Assembly: GCF_003062295.1 (NCBI RefSeq) | Contig: NZ_PYCN01000017.1 | Span: forward strand, 103,392 to 167,391 | Source of the DNA: Bradyrhizobium algeriense | Lineage (GTDB): Bacteria; Pseudomonadota; Alphaproteobacteria; Rhizobiales; Xanthobacteraceae | DNA: 64,000 nucleotides | Reading direction: 5' to 3' | In this document: positions 34,156 through 43,380 of the stretch, piece by piece | Position numbering within the stretch: position 1 is the first letter of the stretch | Layout of the letters: every line of letters starts with the position of its first letter | The notes under the pieces: model-generated | Databases searched by the model: none | Seen by the model: only the letters and a program-made list of their open reading frames with translations | What the model was told of the DNA's origin: nothing | Made by a program: the position numbers and the translations under genes

Positions 34156-35856
34156 TCAGGCCGCCCGCACCGAGTCGAGGAACCTGCCGACCTCGAGCTT
34201 GAGGCGGTTGCTGTCGCCCGACAGCGATTGCGCCGCCGCAAGCACCTGCGAGGACGCCGATCCGGTTTCGCTGGCGCCGCGCTGCACGTCGCCAATATTG
34301 GAGGATACCTGCTGGGTACCCATGGCCGCCTGCTGCACGTTGCGGGAGATCTCCTGCGTCGCGGCGCCCTGCTCTTCCACGGCGGCTGCGATGGTCGACG
34401 AAATCTCCGACAGTTTTTCAATCGTGCCGCTGATGGCCTGGATCGCGTTCACGGACTCCTGGGTCGCGGCCTGGATGCTTGATATCTGTTGTCCGATCTC
34501 GCCGGTCGCTTTCGCGGTCTGTTCCGCAAGCGCCTTCACTTCCGAGGCTACGACGGCAAAACCGCGGCCGGCCTCGCCGGCGCGCGCCGCCTCGATGGTG
34601 GCGTTGAGCGCGAGCAGGTTGGTCTGGCCCGCGATGGTATTGATCAGTTCGACGACATCGCCGATGCGGGTTGCCGCCTTCGACAATTCGCTGACGCGGT
34701 CGTTGGTGACGCGCGCCTGATCGACGGCGTCATTGGCCATCCGCGCCGATTCCTGCACCTGACGGCTGATCTCGGTGACGGACGAGGCCATCTCCTCGGT
34801 GGCGGAGGCCACCGATTGCACGTTGGTGGAAGCTTCCTCTGAGGCCGCCGCGACTGCGCTCGTGAGTTCCTGCGCGCGCTCCGCGGTCGCGGTCAGCGTG
34901 CCCGCGGATACTTCGAGCTGGCTCGATGCCGACGAAACGGTCTCGACGATCCGGCCGACCGCAGTCTCGAAATCGTCGGCCATCTTGTTCATGTCCGCCT
35001 TGCGGCTCCCGACGGCGCGGGTCTCGGCCGCGCGTTGCTCGGCCTCCAGCGACTGACGCGCGACGGCATTGCTCTTGAAGATCTCGACTGCCTTGGCCAT
35101 CTCGCCGACCTCGTCGCCGCGTCCGACGCCGGGCACCTCGACGGCAAGGTTGCCGCCGGCGAGATCGTTCATCGCGACCGTCATCCGTTGCAGCGGACCG
35201 GTGACGCTACGCGCCACAAAGATCGACACCACGAGCATAAACAGCAGGATCACGCCGGAAACGATCAGGGACCGCTGGGTCGAAGCCCAGGCCTGCGCCT
35301 TCAGGTCGTCGATGTAGACGCCGGTGCCGACGAGCCAGTTCCACGGCGCGAAACCGACCACGTAGGACAATTTCGGCTGCGGCTTGTCGAAGCCCGGCTT
35401 GGGCCACTCATAGGGGACGAAGCCTGAGCCGCTCTTTTTGACCGTATCGACGAAATCGACGAACAACAGTTTGCCGTTCGGATCCTTGTAGCTCGACAGG
35501 TCGTTGCCGTTCATTTCCGGCCTGATCGGATGCATCACCATTTTCGGATGCATATCGTTGATCCAGAAATAGTCGTTGTTGCCGTAGCGGAGCGCGGCGA
35601 TCCGCGCCATCGCGCGCTTCTGCGCGTCGGCGTCCGAAACGCCGCCCTTCTGCGCCGCGGCATGCTCTTCCTTGATGATGCCGAGCGCGAGGTCGCCGAG
35701 GTGCCGCAGCTCGATCTGCTTCTGCTGGTCGAGGCTCGATGCCAGTTCGCGCGATTCGAGAAAGGTCACGCCCAGGAGCCCGATGAAGCTGAGGCAGATG
35801 AGCGCATAGATCTTTCGGCCAACCGTCATCCTGGCCCGACGTATCATTCCAAACAT
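34156..35856 (-). CDS. Methyl-accepting chemotaxis protein 2 with single Cache domain
   Basis: 566 residues. Membrane helix at about 13-32; a periplasmic sCache-type sensor with ALRYGNNDYFWINDMHPKMVMHP and the WLVGTGVYIDDL ending (about 85-190); second helix LIVSGVILLFMLVVSIFV; HAMP; and a signalling domain almost identical to those of the neighbours, with the tip NLLALNATIEAARAG and the ending FLDSVRAA. Cache domains of this kind often bind small organic acids, which would fit the acid-sugar genes nearby, but that is an inference. The ATG at 35856 gives a basic N-terminus. Confidence 0.95.
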   Translation of the reverse strand: MFGMIRRARMTVGRKIYALICLSFIGLLGVTFLESRELASSLDQQKQIELRHLGDLALGIIKEEHAAAQKGGVSDADAQKRAMARIAALRYGNNDYFWINDMHPKMVMHPIRPEMNGNDLSSYKDPNGKLLFVDFVDTVKKSGSGFVPYEWPKPGFDKPQPKLSYVVGFAPWNWLVGTGVYIDDLKAQAWASTQRSLIVSGVILLFMLVVSIFVARSVTGPLQRMTVAMNDLAGGNLAVEVPGVGRGDEVGEMAKAVEIFKSNAVARQSLEAEQRAAETRAVGSRKADMNKMADDFETAVGRIVETVSSASSQLEVSAGTLTATAERAQELTSAVAAASEEASTNVQSVASATEEMASSVTEISRQVQESARMANDAVDQARVTNDRVSELSKAATRIGDVVELINTIAGQTNLLALNATIEAARAGEAGRGFAVVASEVKALAEQTAKATGEIGQQISSIQAATQESVNAIQAISGTIEKLSEISSTIAAAVEEQGAATQEISRNVQQAAMGTQQVSSNIGDVQRGASETGSASSQVLAAAQSLSGDSNRLKLEVGRFLDSVRAA

Positions 35857-36069
35857 GTCTTATCTCCACGCGACGACGGGTGTCGTCCGCCCCATTTCGC
35901 GGAATCGTATATGTCAGCGGCTTTCTTCCCGTTAATTTCTGCTCAGTAGATATACTGAGTTTCCGTTAGCCGGGCGCCACGCGGCCGACGCCAAGAAGTT
36001 TGGCGGGATTCAGGGGGAGGATGCGAACTGACGACGTCGGAGCCGGCTTTGCCGCGGGTTCTGAACATC

Positions 36070-36097
36070 AAAAACCCGCCCCTTGTTCAGGGGCGGG
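36070..36097 (-). terminator. Strong rho-independent terminator of chemoreceptor 3
   Basis: On the minus strand: CCCGCCCC, loop TGAACAA, GGGGCGGG, then TTTTT. The perfect 8-base GC stem and the T-run directly after it make this the clearest intrinsic terminator in the window. It lies 27 bases after the receptor 3 stop codon. Confidence 0.85.
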
Positions 36098-36124
36098 CTG
36101 TTTGGTTTGCGGTCTATCGGCTGA

Positions 36125-38155
36125 TTACGCCGCGCGCACCGAGCCGAGGAACTTGCCGACTTCGGCCTTGAGGCGGTTGGAGTCCTGCGACAGCGACTGG
36201 GCCGAGGAGAGCACCTGCGTCGAGGCCGTGCCGGTTTCGCCGGCGCCGCGCTGCACGTCGGTGATGTTGGAGGAGACCTGCTGGGTGCCACGGGCCGCCT
36301 GCTGCACGTTGCGGGAGATTTCCTGGGTGGCGGCACCCTGCTCTTCCACGGCGGCCGCAATGGTCGAGGATATCTCGGACAGCTTCTCGATCGTGGCGCT
36401 AATCGCCTGGATCGCCCCGACCGATTCCTGAGTGGCGGCCTGGATGCCGGTGATCTGCTGGCCGATCTCGCCGGTCGCCTTCGAAGTTTGTTCCGCCAGC
36501 GCCTTCACCTCGGACGCCACGACGGCAAAACCGCGGCCGGCGTCGCCGGCGCGGGCCGCCTCGATGGTGGCGTTGAGCGCCAGCAAATTGGTCTGTTCGG
36601 CAATGGTGTTGATGAGTTCGACCACCGCGCCGATGCGCGCGGCCGCCTTCGACAATTCGCTGACCCGGTCATTGGTGGTGCGGGCCTGATCGACGGCCTC
36701 ATTGGCCATCCGCGCCGATTCCTGGACTTGACGGCCGATCTCGGTGATGGACGAGGCCATCTCTTCGGTGGAGGAGGCCACCGATTGCACATTGGTTGAG
36801 GCTTCCTCGGAAGCCGCGGCCACCATCGTGGTCAGCTCCTGGGCGCGTTCAGCGGTCGCCGTCAGCGTGCCCGCGGAGGTTTCGAGTTCGGTCGAAGCCG
36901 CCGACACCGTCTCCACGATCTTGCCGACCGCGCCTTCGAAATCATCGGCGAGCTTGATCATTTCCTGCTTGCGCCGCTGCGCCGCGACCAGGTCCTGCTT
37001 GATCTTGGCCTCGGCTTCCTCACGCGCCTTCTGCTCGGCGTTCTCGCGGATGACGGTCACCGTCTTGGCGAGGTCGCCGATTTCGTCGCCGCGGGCGGCG
37101 CCGGGAATCTCGACATCGAGATTGCCGCCGGCCATCTTGCCCAATGCACCGTTCAGGCGCGTCATCGGACGTGCGACGCCGAGGAAGGAAAACACCACCG
37201 AGGCGATCAGCGACACGACGACGACGATCGCCATGATCAGGTTGATCTGGTTGGCACGCTCGGTATCGGCCATGACCTCGTCCTTGGAGACCTTCGCATC
37301 CTTTTGCGCGCCGGCGACGGTGGCTTCCATCAGGTGGGCGACGTCAGCGGCGGCCTTGACGGTCCGGGTGGCGATGATTTCGCTCTTCGACTGCTCGGTC
37401 CTGACGGCCTCCTCATTGGCGGCCAGGAAGCGCTTGACAATCGAGGAAAGGTTGCTGACCACGACCAGCAAATCCCGGTCATCGGCTTCGCCACGCAGCT
37501 TGTTGAAAACGTCCTTGAGCGAGGCCTCGGTCTTGGCCATCTCCGTGACCAGCTTGGCATCGCCGGTAGCGCCGAGCTTCCAGGCATTCGCCCGCAGCGC
37601 GTTCACCTTGCCATCGGCCTGAAACAACAAACGCTCGATCTCGAGGCGGTTGTCCAGCTTTTGCATGGCCGGCAACTTCATCTGGGTATCGACCGACTTG
37701 TTCCATTCCTCGGAAATGACCGAGCGCTTCTCGATCTGCGCCAGCAGCGTCGCCTGCGCCTTCGCGAGATCTTCCACTGCCGCAGCAAAGCCTTCCATCA
37801 ACGCCTTGGTCTTCTGGAGTTGTTCCTTGGCTTCCGGCCGCTGGGCTATTGCCAGCGCCGCCTCCAGCTCCTTTGCCGCGCTCGCCTTGTGGCGCTGCAG
37901 ATCGGAAAGGGCCTTCTCGACTTCAGCGGGAGTTCTCGCCAGGCGGACATCGTCGGCGGCAAGCTGAATCTTGCGCAGGTCGATATGCGCGGCGAGTGCA
38001 TTATTCGCCACCTGCTGCGATCGCGCGGCGCGATCGCTGCCTTCCTCGATTCTCGATTCGGTGACCATCTGGTTGGCCACCATGCCGATCGCCAGCAAGA
38101 CGCCGACCGCCCCGGCCAAGCCCAGTTTGTTTCCGATACGGTTGAGCTTGATCAT
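36125..38155 (-). CDS. Methyl-accepting chemotaxis protein 3, long periplasmic sensor
   Basis: 676 residues from ATG 38155. Helix at about 9-30, a large helical periplasmic part of about 300 residues (two four-helix-bundle-sized segments rich in Lys, Glu and Ala), second membrane helix near 335-355 (INLIMAIVVVVSLIASVVFSF), HAMP, then the conserved signalling part with NLLALNATIEAARAGDAGRG and the ending FLGSVRAA. The sensor resembles helical-bimodular sensors in length and style, the class that includes TCA-intermediate receptors; this is a guess from architecture. Confidence 0.94.
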   Translation of the reverse strand: MIKLNRIGNKLGLAGAVGVLLAIGMVANQMVTESRIEEGSDRAARSQQVANNALAAHIDLRKIQLAADDVRLARTPAEVEKALSDLQRHKASAAKELEAALAIAQRPEAKEQLQKTKALMEGFAAAVEDLAKAQATLLAQIEKRSVISEEWNKSVDTQMKLPAMQKLDNRLEIERLLFQADGKVNALRANAWKLGATGDAKLVTEMAKTEASLKDVFNKLRGEADDRDLLVVVSNLSSIVKRFLAANEEAVRTEQSKSEIIATRTVKAAADVAHLMEATVAGAQKDAKVSKDEVMADTERANQINLIMAIVVVVSLIASVVFSFLGVARPMTRLNGALGKMAGGNLDVEIPGAARGDEIGDLAKTVTVIRENAEQKAREEAEAKIKQDLVAAQRRKQEMIKLADDFEGAVGKIVETVSAASTELETSAGTLTATAERAQELTTMVAAASEEASTNVQSVASSTEEMASSITEIGRQVQESARMANEAVDQARTTNDRVSELSKAAARIGAVVELINTIAEQTNLLALNATIEAARAGDAGRGFAVVASEVKALAEQTSKATGEIGQQITGIQAATQESVGAIQAISATIEKLSEISSTIAAAVEEQGAATQEISRNVQQAARGTQQVSSNITDVQRGAGETGTASTQVLSSAQSLSQDSNRLKAEVGKFLGSVRAA

Positions 38156-38385
38156 GTCGACGACCCCAAATTTTCTGAAGCACATTTTCCGGGAAGCGGA
38201 AGTTGCGCCGCGACGGGACCAGCCTTGCGCGCGCGGCCCCAAAAGTACCGGCAGCCTAGCCGGGACCGGTTAATTTCCGCTTGCGTGAATTTACGGAATT
38301 CGGCTCGGGTTGCAGACCTACCAAATTCGCGCATCGCGCGAATCAAGCCCCGGCTCCCCGCCGGAAGCCGGCCGCGCGGCGGCCG

Positions 38386-40077
38386 TCAGGCCGCCCGGAC
38401 CGAATCCAGAAACCGGCCGACCTCGAGCTTGAGGCGATGGCTGTCGCCCGACAGCGACTGCGCCGCCGAGAGCACCTGCGAGGAGGCGGCGCCGGTCTCG
38501 CTGGCGCCGCGCTGCACGTCGGAGATGTTGGAGGAAACTTGCTGGGTTCCGCGGGCGGCCTGCTGCACGTTGCGCGAAATTTCCTGCGTCGCCGCGCCCT
38601 GCTCTTCCACGGCAGCCGCGATGGCCGAGGAGATTTCTGCCAGCCGTTCAATGGTGCCGCTGATATCCTTGATCGCATTGACCGACTCCTGGGTCGCGCC
38701 CTGAATGCCGGCAATCTGCTGGCTGATCTCGCCGGTGGCTTTTGCCGTCTGCTCCGCGAGCGCCTTCACTTCCGACGCCACGACGGCAAACCCGCGGCCG
38801 GCGTCGCCGGCGCGCGCCGCCTCGATGGTGGCGTTGAGCGCCAGCAAATTGGTCTGGCCGGCGATGGTGTTGATGAGCTCGACGACGTCGCCGATACGGC
38901 TCGCCGCCTTGGACAATTGGCTGACCCGGTCGTTGGTGACGCGGGCCTGGCCAACCGCTTCGGTTGCCATCCGCGCCGATTCCTGCACCTGACGGCCAAT
39001 CTCGGTGACCGAGGAGGAAAGCTCTTCGGTCGCCGATGCCACCGACTGCACGTTGGCAGACGCTTCCCCGGAAGCCGACGCCACCGTCGACGTGAGCGTC
39101 TGCGACCGTTCGGCCGTCGCCGACAGCGTGCCGGCGGAGGCCTCGAGTTGCGTCGAAGCCGACGACACCGTCTGCACGATTTCGCCGATCACGTTTTCAA
39201 AATTGCGGGTAATGCCGTCGACGCGGCGGCCGCGCTCGATCTTGGCTTCGGCGTCGAGCGCCGCAGCTTCGTCAGCGGCCTTCTTGGCAATCAGCGCCTG
39301 CTTGAATACCTGCAAGGTGTCCGCCATGACGCCGATTTCGGTCTTTTCGCCCTGATGCGGCACGTCCGCGCTCAGATCGCCTTTGCCCAGCGCCTGCATC
39401 GGCGTGACGATCGAGGCAATGCCGCTGGAAACGTCGCGAACCAGATAGTAGCTGACGGCGATACCGGCGACGATGGCCACACCCAGGATGGTCGCGAGCA
39501 TCATGAAGGCGAATGTATAATTGTCGGCAGCCTCCTGCGCCGCTTTGTCGCCGCCCGCGTTGTTGAGGTCGATATCCTTCTTAAGGACTGCGTCGGCCTC
39601 GAGCCCGATCTTGTTCACGGTGGTCGTGTTCAGGTCGTGCGCTTCCGTCGGCATCTGGCCGGCCGCCTTGCGCGACAGCGCCATGACCTCCTCGGTGCCC
39701 TTCTTGTAGCGCTCCCACAACCTGACCCATTCGTTATAAAGCGCGCGCTCTTCCGGCGACGTAATCATCGGCTCATAGGCCGCACGGATCTTGGTGTTGG
39801 ACTCGGTAACAGTCGCCAGCGTCTTCTCCATCGCCAGCTTTTCTTCCAGCGTCTCGGACAGCATGTGCTCGCGGATCACGTTGCGGTAGGTGACGACGCC
39901 GGCGCGCAGGTCTCCGAGCACGCGGACGCTGGGCAGCCAGCTCGTCGAGATGTCCACCGTGTTGGCATTGATGGCCCGCATGTTCCTGACCGCCAGCAGA
40001 CCCATGCCCGTCATCGCGACGAGCAGGAAGGCAACGACAGTGATGATCTTGGTGCGGATCGAATAGCGTGCGAGCAT
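38386..40077 (-). CDS. Methyl-accepting chemotaxis protein 4, four-helix-bundle sensor
   Basis: 563 residues from ATG 40077. Helix at about 8-28; a periplasmic four-helix-bundle (4HB_MCP-like) sensor starting MRAINANTVDISTSWLPSVRVL and containing REHMLSETLEEKLAMEK; second helix TFAFMMLATILGVAIVAGIAVSYYLV; HAMP; signalling part with NLLALNATIEAARAGDAGRG and ending FLDSVRAA. It is the first gene of the tandem as transcribed and lies 190 bases downstream of otnK on the same strand. Confidence 0.94.
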   Translation of the reverse strand: MLARYSIRTKIITVVAFLLVAMTGMGLLAVRNMRAINANTVDISTSWLPSVRVLGDLRAGVVTYRNVIREHMLSETLEEKLAMEKTLATVTESNTKIRAAYEPMITSPEERALYNEWVRLWERYKKGTEEVMALSRKAAGQMPTEAHDLNTTTVNKIGLEADAVLKKDIDLNNAGGDKAAQEAADNYTFAFMMLATILGVAIVAGIAVSYYLVRDVSSGIASIVTPMQALGKGDLSADVPHQGEKTEIGVMADTLQVFKQALIAKKAADEAAALDAEAKIERGRRVDGITRNFENVIGEIVQTVSSASTQLEASAGTLSATAERSQTLTSTVASASGEASANVQSVASATEELSSSVTEIGRQVQESARMATEAVGQARVTNDRVSQLSKAASRIGDVVELINTIAGQTNLLALNATIEAARAGDAGRGFAVVASEVKALAEQTAKATGEISQQIAGIQGATQESVNAIKDISGTIERLAEISSAIAAAVEEQGAATQEISRNVQQAARGTQQVSSNISDVQRGASETGAASSQVLSAAQSLSGDSHRLKLEVGRFLDSVRAA

Positions 40078-40235
40078 GGCGGGAATCTCTTGGTTTTGGG
40101 CGCGACGGGACACGCCAAACGTGACGAGGCGGAGAAAGTCGGGGGAGGCAAAAGGATGCCGTTACAGAAATAAAACCCGGCACGTCCTCAGGTTGAGTTA
40201 ACGACGTCGGGGTAAAAATACGTAGGCGCCAGACC

Positions 40236-40260
40236 GCACCGGCCCCGTGAAGGCCGGCGC
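40236..40260 (-). terminator. GC-rich hairpin downstream of otnK
   Basis: GCACCGGCC pairs with GGCCGGCGC (one mismatch) just after the otnK stop codon. There is a TTTTT run about 20 bases further on, not directly adjacent, so terminator function is only plausible. Confidence 0.35.
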
Positions 40261-40265
40261 AGCGA

Positions 40266-41543
40266 TCAGCGCATCAGCTTCAGCGCATCGGAGAAAAATT
40301 CCGTGCCGCCGAAATTGCCCGATTTCAGCGCAAGCAGCATTTCGCCCTTGTCGGCGCCGACGGCGCGCAGAACCGGCACTCCTGCAGCGATTTCTTCGCC
40401 TACGAGGAATCCGGGAATGCCCAGGCGATCGACGACGGCGCCCGAAGTTTCACCACCGGCGACCACCAGCCGACGCACGCCTGAGCGCACCAAACCTTCC
40501 GCGATGTCCGCCATCGCCTGCTCGATGGCATGTCCGGCTGCATCGCGGCCATGCCGGGATTGCAGAGCTGCAACCTGGTCCGGCGTCGAGCTGCTGGCGA
40601 TCAGGATCGGACCGTTGGTGATTCGGTCGGCAGCCCAGGCCAGCGCGCGACGCACCTCGCCGGGTCCGGCGATGATCTGTTCGGGATCGAGATGCAGCAC
40701 GGCCATGGTCTTTTCGGCATTGGCGATCTGGGCCAGCGTCGCCTGCGAGCAACTCCCGGCCAGGCACGCCGCCGGCCCGCCGACCGGCGCGCCGGACGCC
40801 GCGCCAGCCGAAGCCGATTTGACCTTACCGGAAGCGACCAGCGACCGGGCCAGGCCGAGCCCGATGCCGGATGCGCCGACCGACAGGCGGTGATCCAACG
40901 CGACGGCGCCGATGGTCTCCAGATCGCGGTCGAACACGGCGTCGATGATCGCTGCGCCGATGCCCTTCCCAGCCAGATCGGCAAGACGCTCGCGAACGGC
41001 GTCCGCGCCGCGCGAAAGCGTGGCGAGGTCGACCAGCCCGACTTTGGTTTGGCTCTGGCGCGCCAGCACCCGCACCAGATTGGAATCGTGCATCGGGTTG
41101 AGCGGATGGTCCTTCAGCGGACTTTCGTTCAGCGGCACGGAACCGACGAACAGGTTGCCCTGATAGACGGTGCGGCCGGTTTCCGGGAAGGCCGGCGTCA
41201 CCAAAACGATGGCGTCGCCGGAATCGGCGCGCAGCGCATCCATCACGGGACCGATATTGCCGGCGTCGGTGGAATCGAAGGTCGAGCAGATCTTGAACAG
41301 CACGTGGCCGGCGCCGCGGTCGCGCAGCCATTTTTCGGCGGCGCGGGAACGATCAACCGCAACATCAGCCTCGATCGAGCGGCTCTTGAGCGACACCACG
41401 ACCGCGTCGACCTCCGGCAGCGCGAGGTCGTCCGACGGCACCCCGATGGTCTGCACCGTGCGCAGACCCTGACGGGTCAGCGTGTTGGCGAGATCGGAGG
41501 CTCCGGTGTAGTCGTCGGCGATGCAGCCCAGAGACAATTTCAC
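40266..41543 (-). CDS. otnK: 3-oxo-tetronate kinase (DUF1537 / four-carbon acid sugar kinase)
   Basis: 425 residues, the family's usual size. The N-terminal ADDYTGASDLANTLTRQGL is the acid-sugar-binding DUF1537 motif, and the C-terminal domain carries RRLVVAGGETSGAVVDRLGI, the nucleotide-binding segment. OtnK phosphorylates 3-oxo-tetronate at C4 with ATP in the breakdown of threonate and erythronate. It overlaps the otnI gene by ATGA at 41540-41543, indicating translational coupling. All other steps of the pathway are encoded next to it. Confidence 0.92.
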   Translation of the reverse strand: MKLSLGCIADDYTGASDLANTLTRQGLRTVQTIGVPSDDLALPEVDAVVVSLKSRSIEADVAVDRSRAAEKWLRDRGAGHVLFKICSTFDSTDAGNIGPVMDALRADSGDAIVLVTPAFPETGRTVYQGNLFVGSVPLNESPLKDHPLNPMHDSNLVRVLARQSQTKVGLVDLATLSRGADAVRERLADLAGKGIGAAIIDAVFDRDLETIGAVALDHRLSVGASGIGLGLARSLVASGKVKSASAGAASGAPVGGPAACLAGSCSQATLAQIANAEKTMAVLHLDPEQIIAGPGEVRRALAWAADRITNGPILIASSSTPDQVAALQSRHGRDAAGHAIEQAMADIAEGLVRSGVRRLVVAGGETSGAVVDRLGIPGFLVGEEIAAGVPVLRAVGADKGEMLLALKSGNFGGTEFFSDALKLMR

Positions 41544-42322
41544 GGCTTTACTCCGGCATAGGGCTTGAACCAGGCGAGGCCATCGGTGGTCTTGCCGCGC
41601 GGGTTGTATTCGCAGCCGACGAAGCCGCCATAGCCGAGCCGGTCGAGTTCAGTGAACAGGAATGGATAGTTCAGTTCCTCGCCGTCGGGTTCGTTGCGCG
41701 AGGGAATGCTGGCGATCTGGACGTGGCCTGTGATCGGCATCATCTCGCGCAGCCGCATGGTGACGTCGCCATGAATGATCTGGCAGTGATAGATGTCGAA
41801 CTGCAGTTTTAGATTTGGAATCTTAAGTTCGGTGATCAGGTCGCGCGCGAAGCCAAAATCGTTGAGAAAGTAGCCCGGCACGTTGCGGGCATTGATCGGC
41901 TCGATCACGACGTCGAGGCTGTGGGCTGCGAAGAACTCCGCGGCCCACGTCACCGATTTATAAAACTGCTCGACGGCTTTCGGTTCGGTGCGATTGGCGA
42001 TGCCGGCCATCAGATGCAGCCGCTTGACACCGGTCGCCTTCGCGTAAGGAAGCGCCGTCTCAAGGCTTCGCTTCAGATCGTCAAAACGCTCCGGCAGCGC
42101 CGCAAAGCCCTTTTCGCCGGCGTCCCAATTGCCCGGCGGCAGATTGAACAGCGCCTGCGTCAGGCCGTTGCGCTTCAGGGCGTCGCCGACGGCTTCGGCC
42201 GGATGGTCGTAAGGGAACAGGAATTCGACGGCGGTGAAGCCCGCTTTCGCCGCCGCCTCGAAGCGGTCGAGGAACGGCACGTCGGTGAACATCATGGAGA
42301 GATTGGCGGCAAAATGCGGCAT
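41540..42322 (-). CDS. otnI: 2-oxo-tetronate isomerase (hydroxypyruvate-isomerase-like)
   Basis: 260 residues, AP-endonuclease-2-like TIM barrel. Metal and catalytic positions are in VIEPINARNVPGYFL (Glu), FDIYHCQIIHGDV (Asp, His), HVQIASIPSRNEPDGEE and VGCEYNPRG (Glu). The family interconverts 2-oxo- and 3-oxo-tetronate (or hydroxypyruvate and tartronate semialdehyde); placement between ltnD and otnK favours the tetronate reaction. The start ATG at 42322 lies 27 bases after the ltnD stop codon. Confidence 0.9.
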   Translation of the reverse strand: MPHFAANLSMMFTDVPFLDRFEAAAKAGFTAVEFLFPYDHPAEAVGDALKRNGLTQALFNLPPGNWDAGEKGFAALPERFDDLKRSLETALPYAKATGVKRLHLMAGIANRTEPKAVEQFYKSVTWAAEFFAAHSLDVVIEPINARNVPGYFLNDFGFARDLITELKIPNLKLQFDIYHCQIIHGDVTMRLREMMPITGHVQIASIPSRNEPDGEELNYPFLFTELDRLGYGGFVGCEYNPRGKTTDGLAWFKPYAGVKP

Positions 42323-42348
42323 CGAGCGTCCCCTTCTTGATCTTGCTG

Positions 42349-43263
42349 CTATTTCGGTTCGCCGGGCAGATGCGTGCCGGTGACGCGGGCATACATCCGC
42401 GCCACCGAGGCGTCGTCGTCGCGGCCCATGCCTGATGCGGCCGTCATCAAAAACATCTGTAGCGCGGCAGCGGCGACCGGCACCGGGAATTTTTGCGAGC
42501 GCGCCATGTCCTGAATGATGCCGAGGTCTTTGACGAAAATTTCGACCGCGCTGCGCGGCGTATAATCGCCGTCGAGCACATGCGGCATGCGGTTCTCGAA
42601 CATCCAGGAATTGCCGGCGGATGCCGTGATCACCTCGTAGACCTTTCGGATGTCGAGGCCCTGCTTGGCAGCGAATGCGATGGCTTCCGATGCGGCGGCG
42701 ATGTGCACGCCGGCCAGCAACTGGTTGATCATCTTGAACGCGGCGCCCTGGCCGGCGTCATCGCCGAGCTCGTAAAGTTTTGCGGCCATCGCATCGAGTG
42801 CCGGTCGGGCTTTGGCAAAGGCGGCCGGGCTGCCTGAGGCCAAAACGGTGAGTTCGCCCTGCGCCGCCCGCTGCGCGCCGCCGGAAATCGGCGCGTCGAG
42901 GTAGTGCCGCCCGGTGGCTTCCAACTGTTTGGCGAGCCGCCGCGCGACGTCGGGGTCCATGGTGGCGGAGGAGACGAATACCGCGCCCTTGCCAAGGGTT
43001 TCGGCGACGCCATTGGCGCCGAACAGGATGGTCTCGGTCTGGGTTGCGTTGACGACCACGCTGACGACGACGTCAGCGGCCTTGGCGGCTTCCGCTGGCG
43101 TCGCGGCACCCTTCCCGCCGTCAGCCACGAACCGTGCCACGGAGTCCGCCGAGACGTCGCAGCCGGTCACTTCGAGGCCGGCGCGGCGCAGCGAGGTCGC
43201 CATGCCGTACCCCATCGAGCCCAGCCCGATGACGGCAACGCGCGGTTTTGCGGATTCTGGCAT
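42349..43263 (-). CDS. ltnD: L-threonate dehydrogenase (beta-hydroxyacid dehydrogenase family)
   Basis: 304 residues from ATG 43263. The N-terminal Rossmann motif is VAVIGLGSMGYGM, the substrate loop DAPISGGAQRA, and the catalytic Lys lies in AAFKMINQLLAGVHIAAASEA. It is of the GarR/HIBADH family. In combination with otnI, otnK and otnC the expected reaction is oxidation of L-threonate to 2-oxo-tetronate with NAD+. Leading gene of the minus-strand operon, divergent from otnC over 117 bases, where a shared operator is likely. Confidence 0.88.
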   Translation of the reverse strand: MPESAKPRVAVIGLGSMGYGMATSLRRAGLEVTGCDVSADSVARFVADGGKGAATPAEAAKAADVVVSVVVNATQTETILFGANGVAETLGKGAVFVSSATMDPDVARRLAKQLEATGRHYLDAPISGGAQRAAQGELTVLASGSPAAFAKARPALDAMAAKLYELGDDAGQGAAFKMINQLLAGVHIAAASEAIAFAAKQGLDIRKVYEVITASAGNSWMFENRMPHVLDGDYTPRSAVEIFVKDLGIIQDMARSQKFPVPVAAAALQMFLMTAASGMGRDDDASVARMYARVTGTHLPGEPK

Positions 43264-43380
43264 GCGGCGGTCCCTCAATGTTTCATTTTGGCTGCGATCT
43301 GGCCGGCGGCTTTGCCTCTGGGTATCACGGCTTGGCCGCGCTGCCAAAGCGTGGGAAAAGGCGTCAAACGGGGTCGGTTC

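Noticed and set aside
36070..36097. Riboswitch or sRNA
   Set aside because: The structure is a simple GC hairpin with a T-run, fully explained as an intrinsic terminator.
38281..40173. 630-codon plus-strand frame opposite chemoreceptor 4
   Set aside because: It mirrors the receptor's repetitive codons and has no family features; the minus-strand gene is unambiguous.
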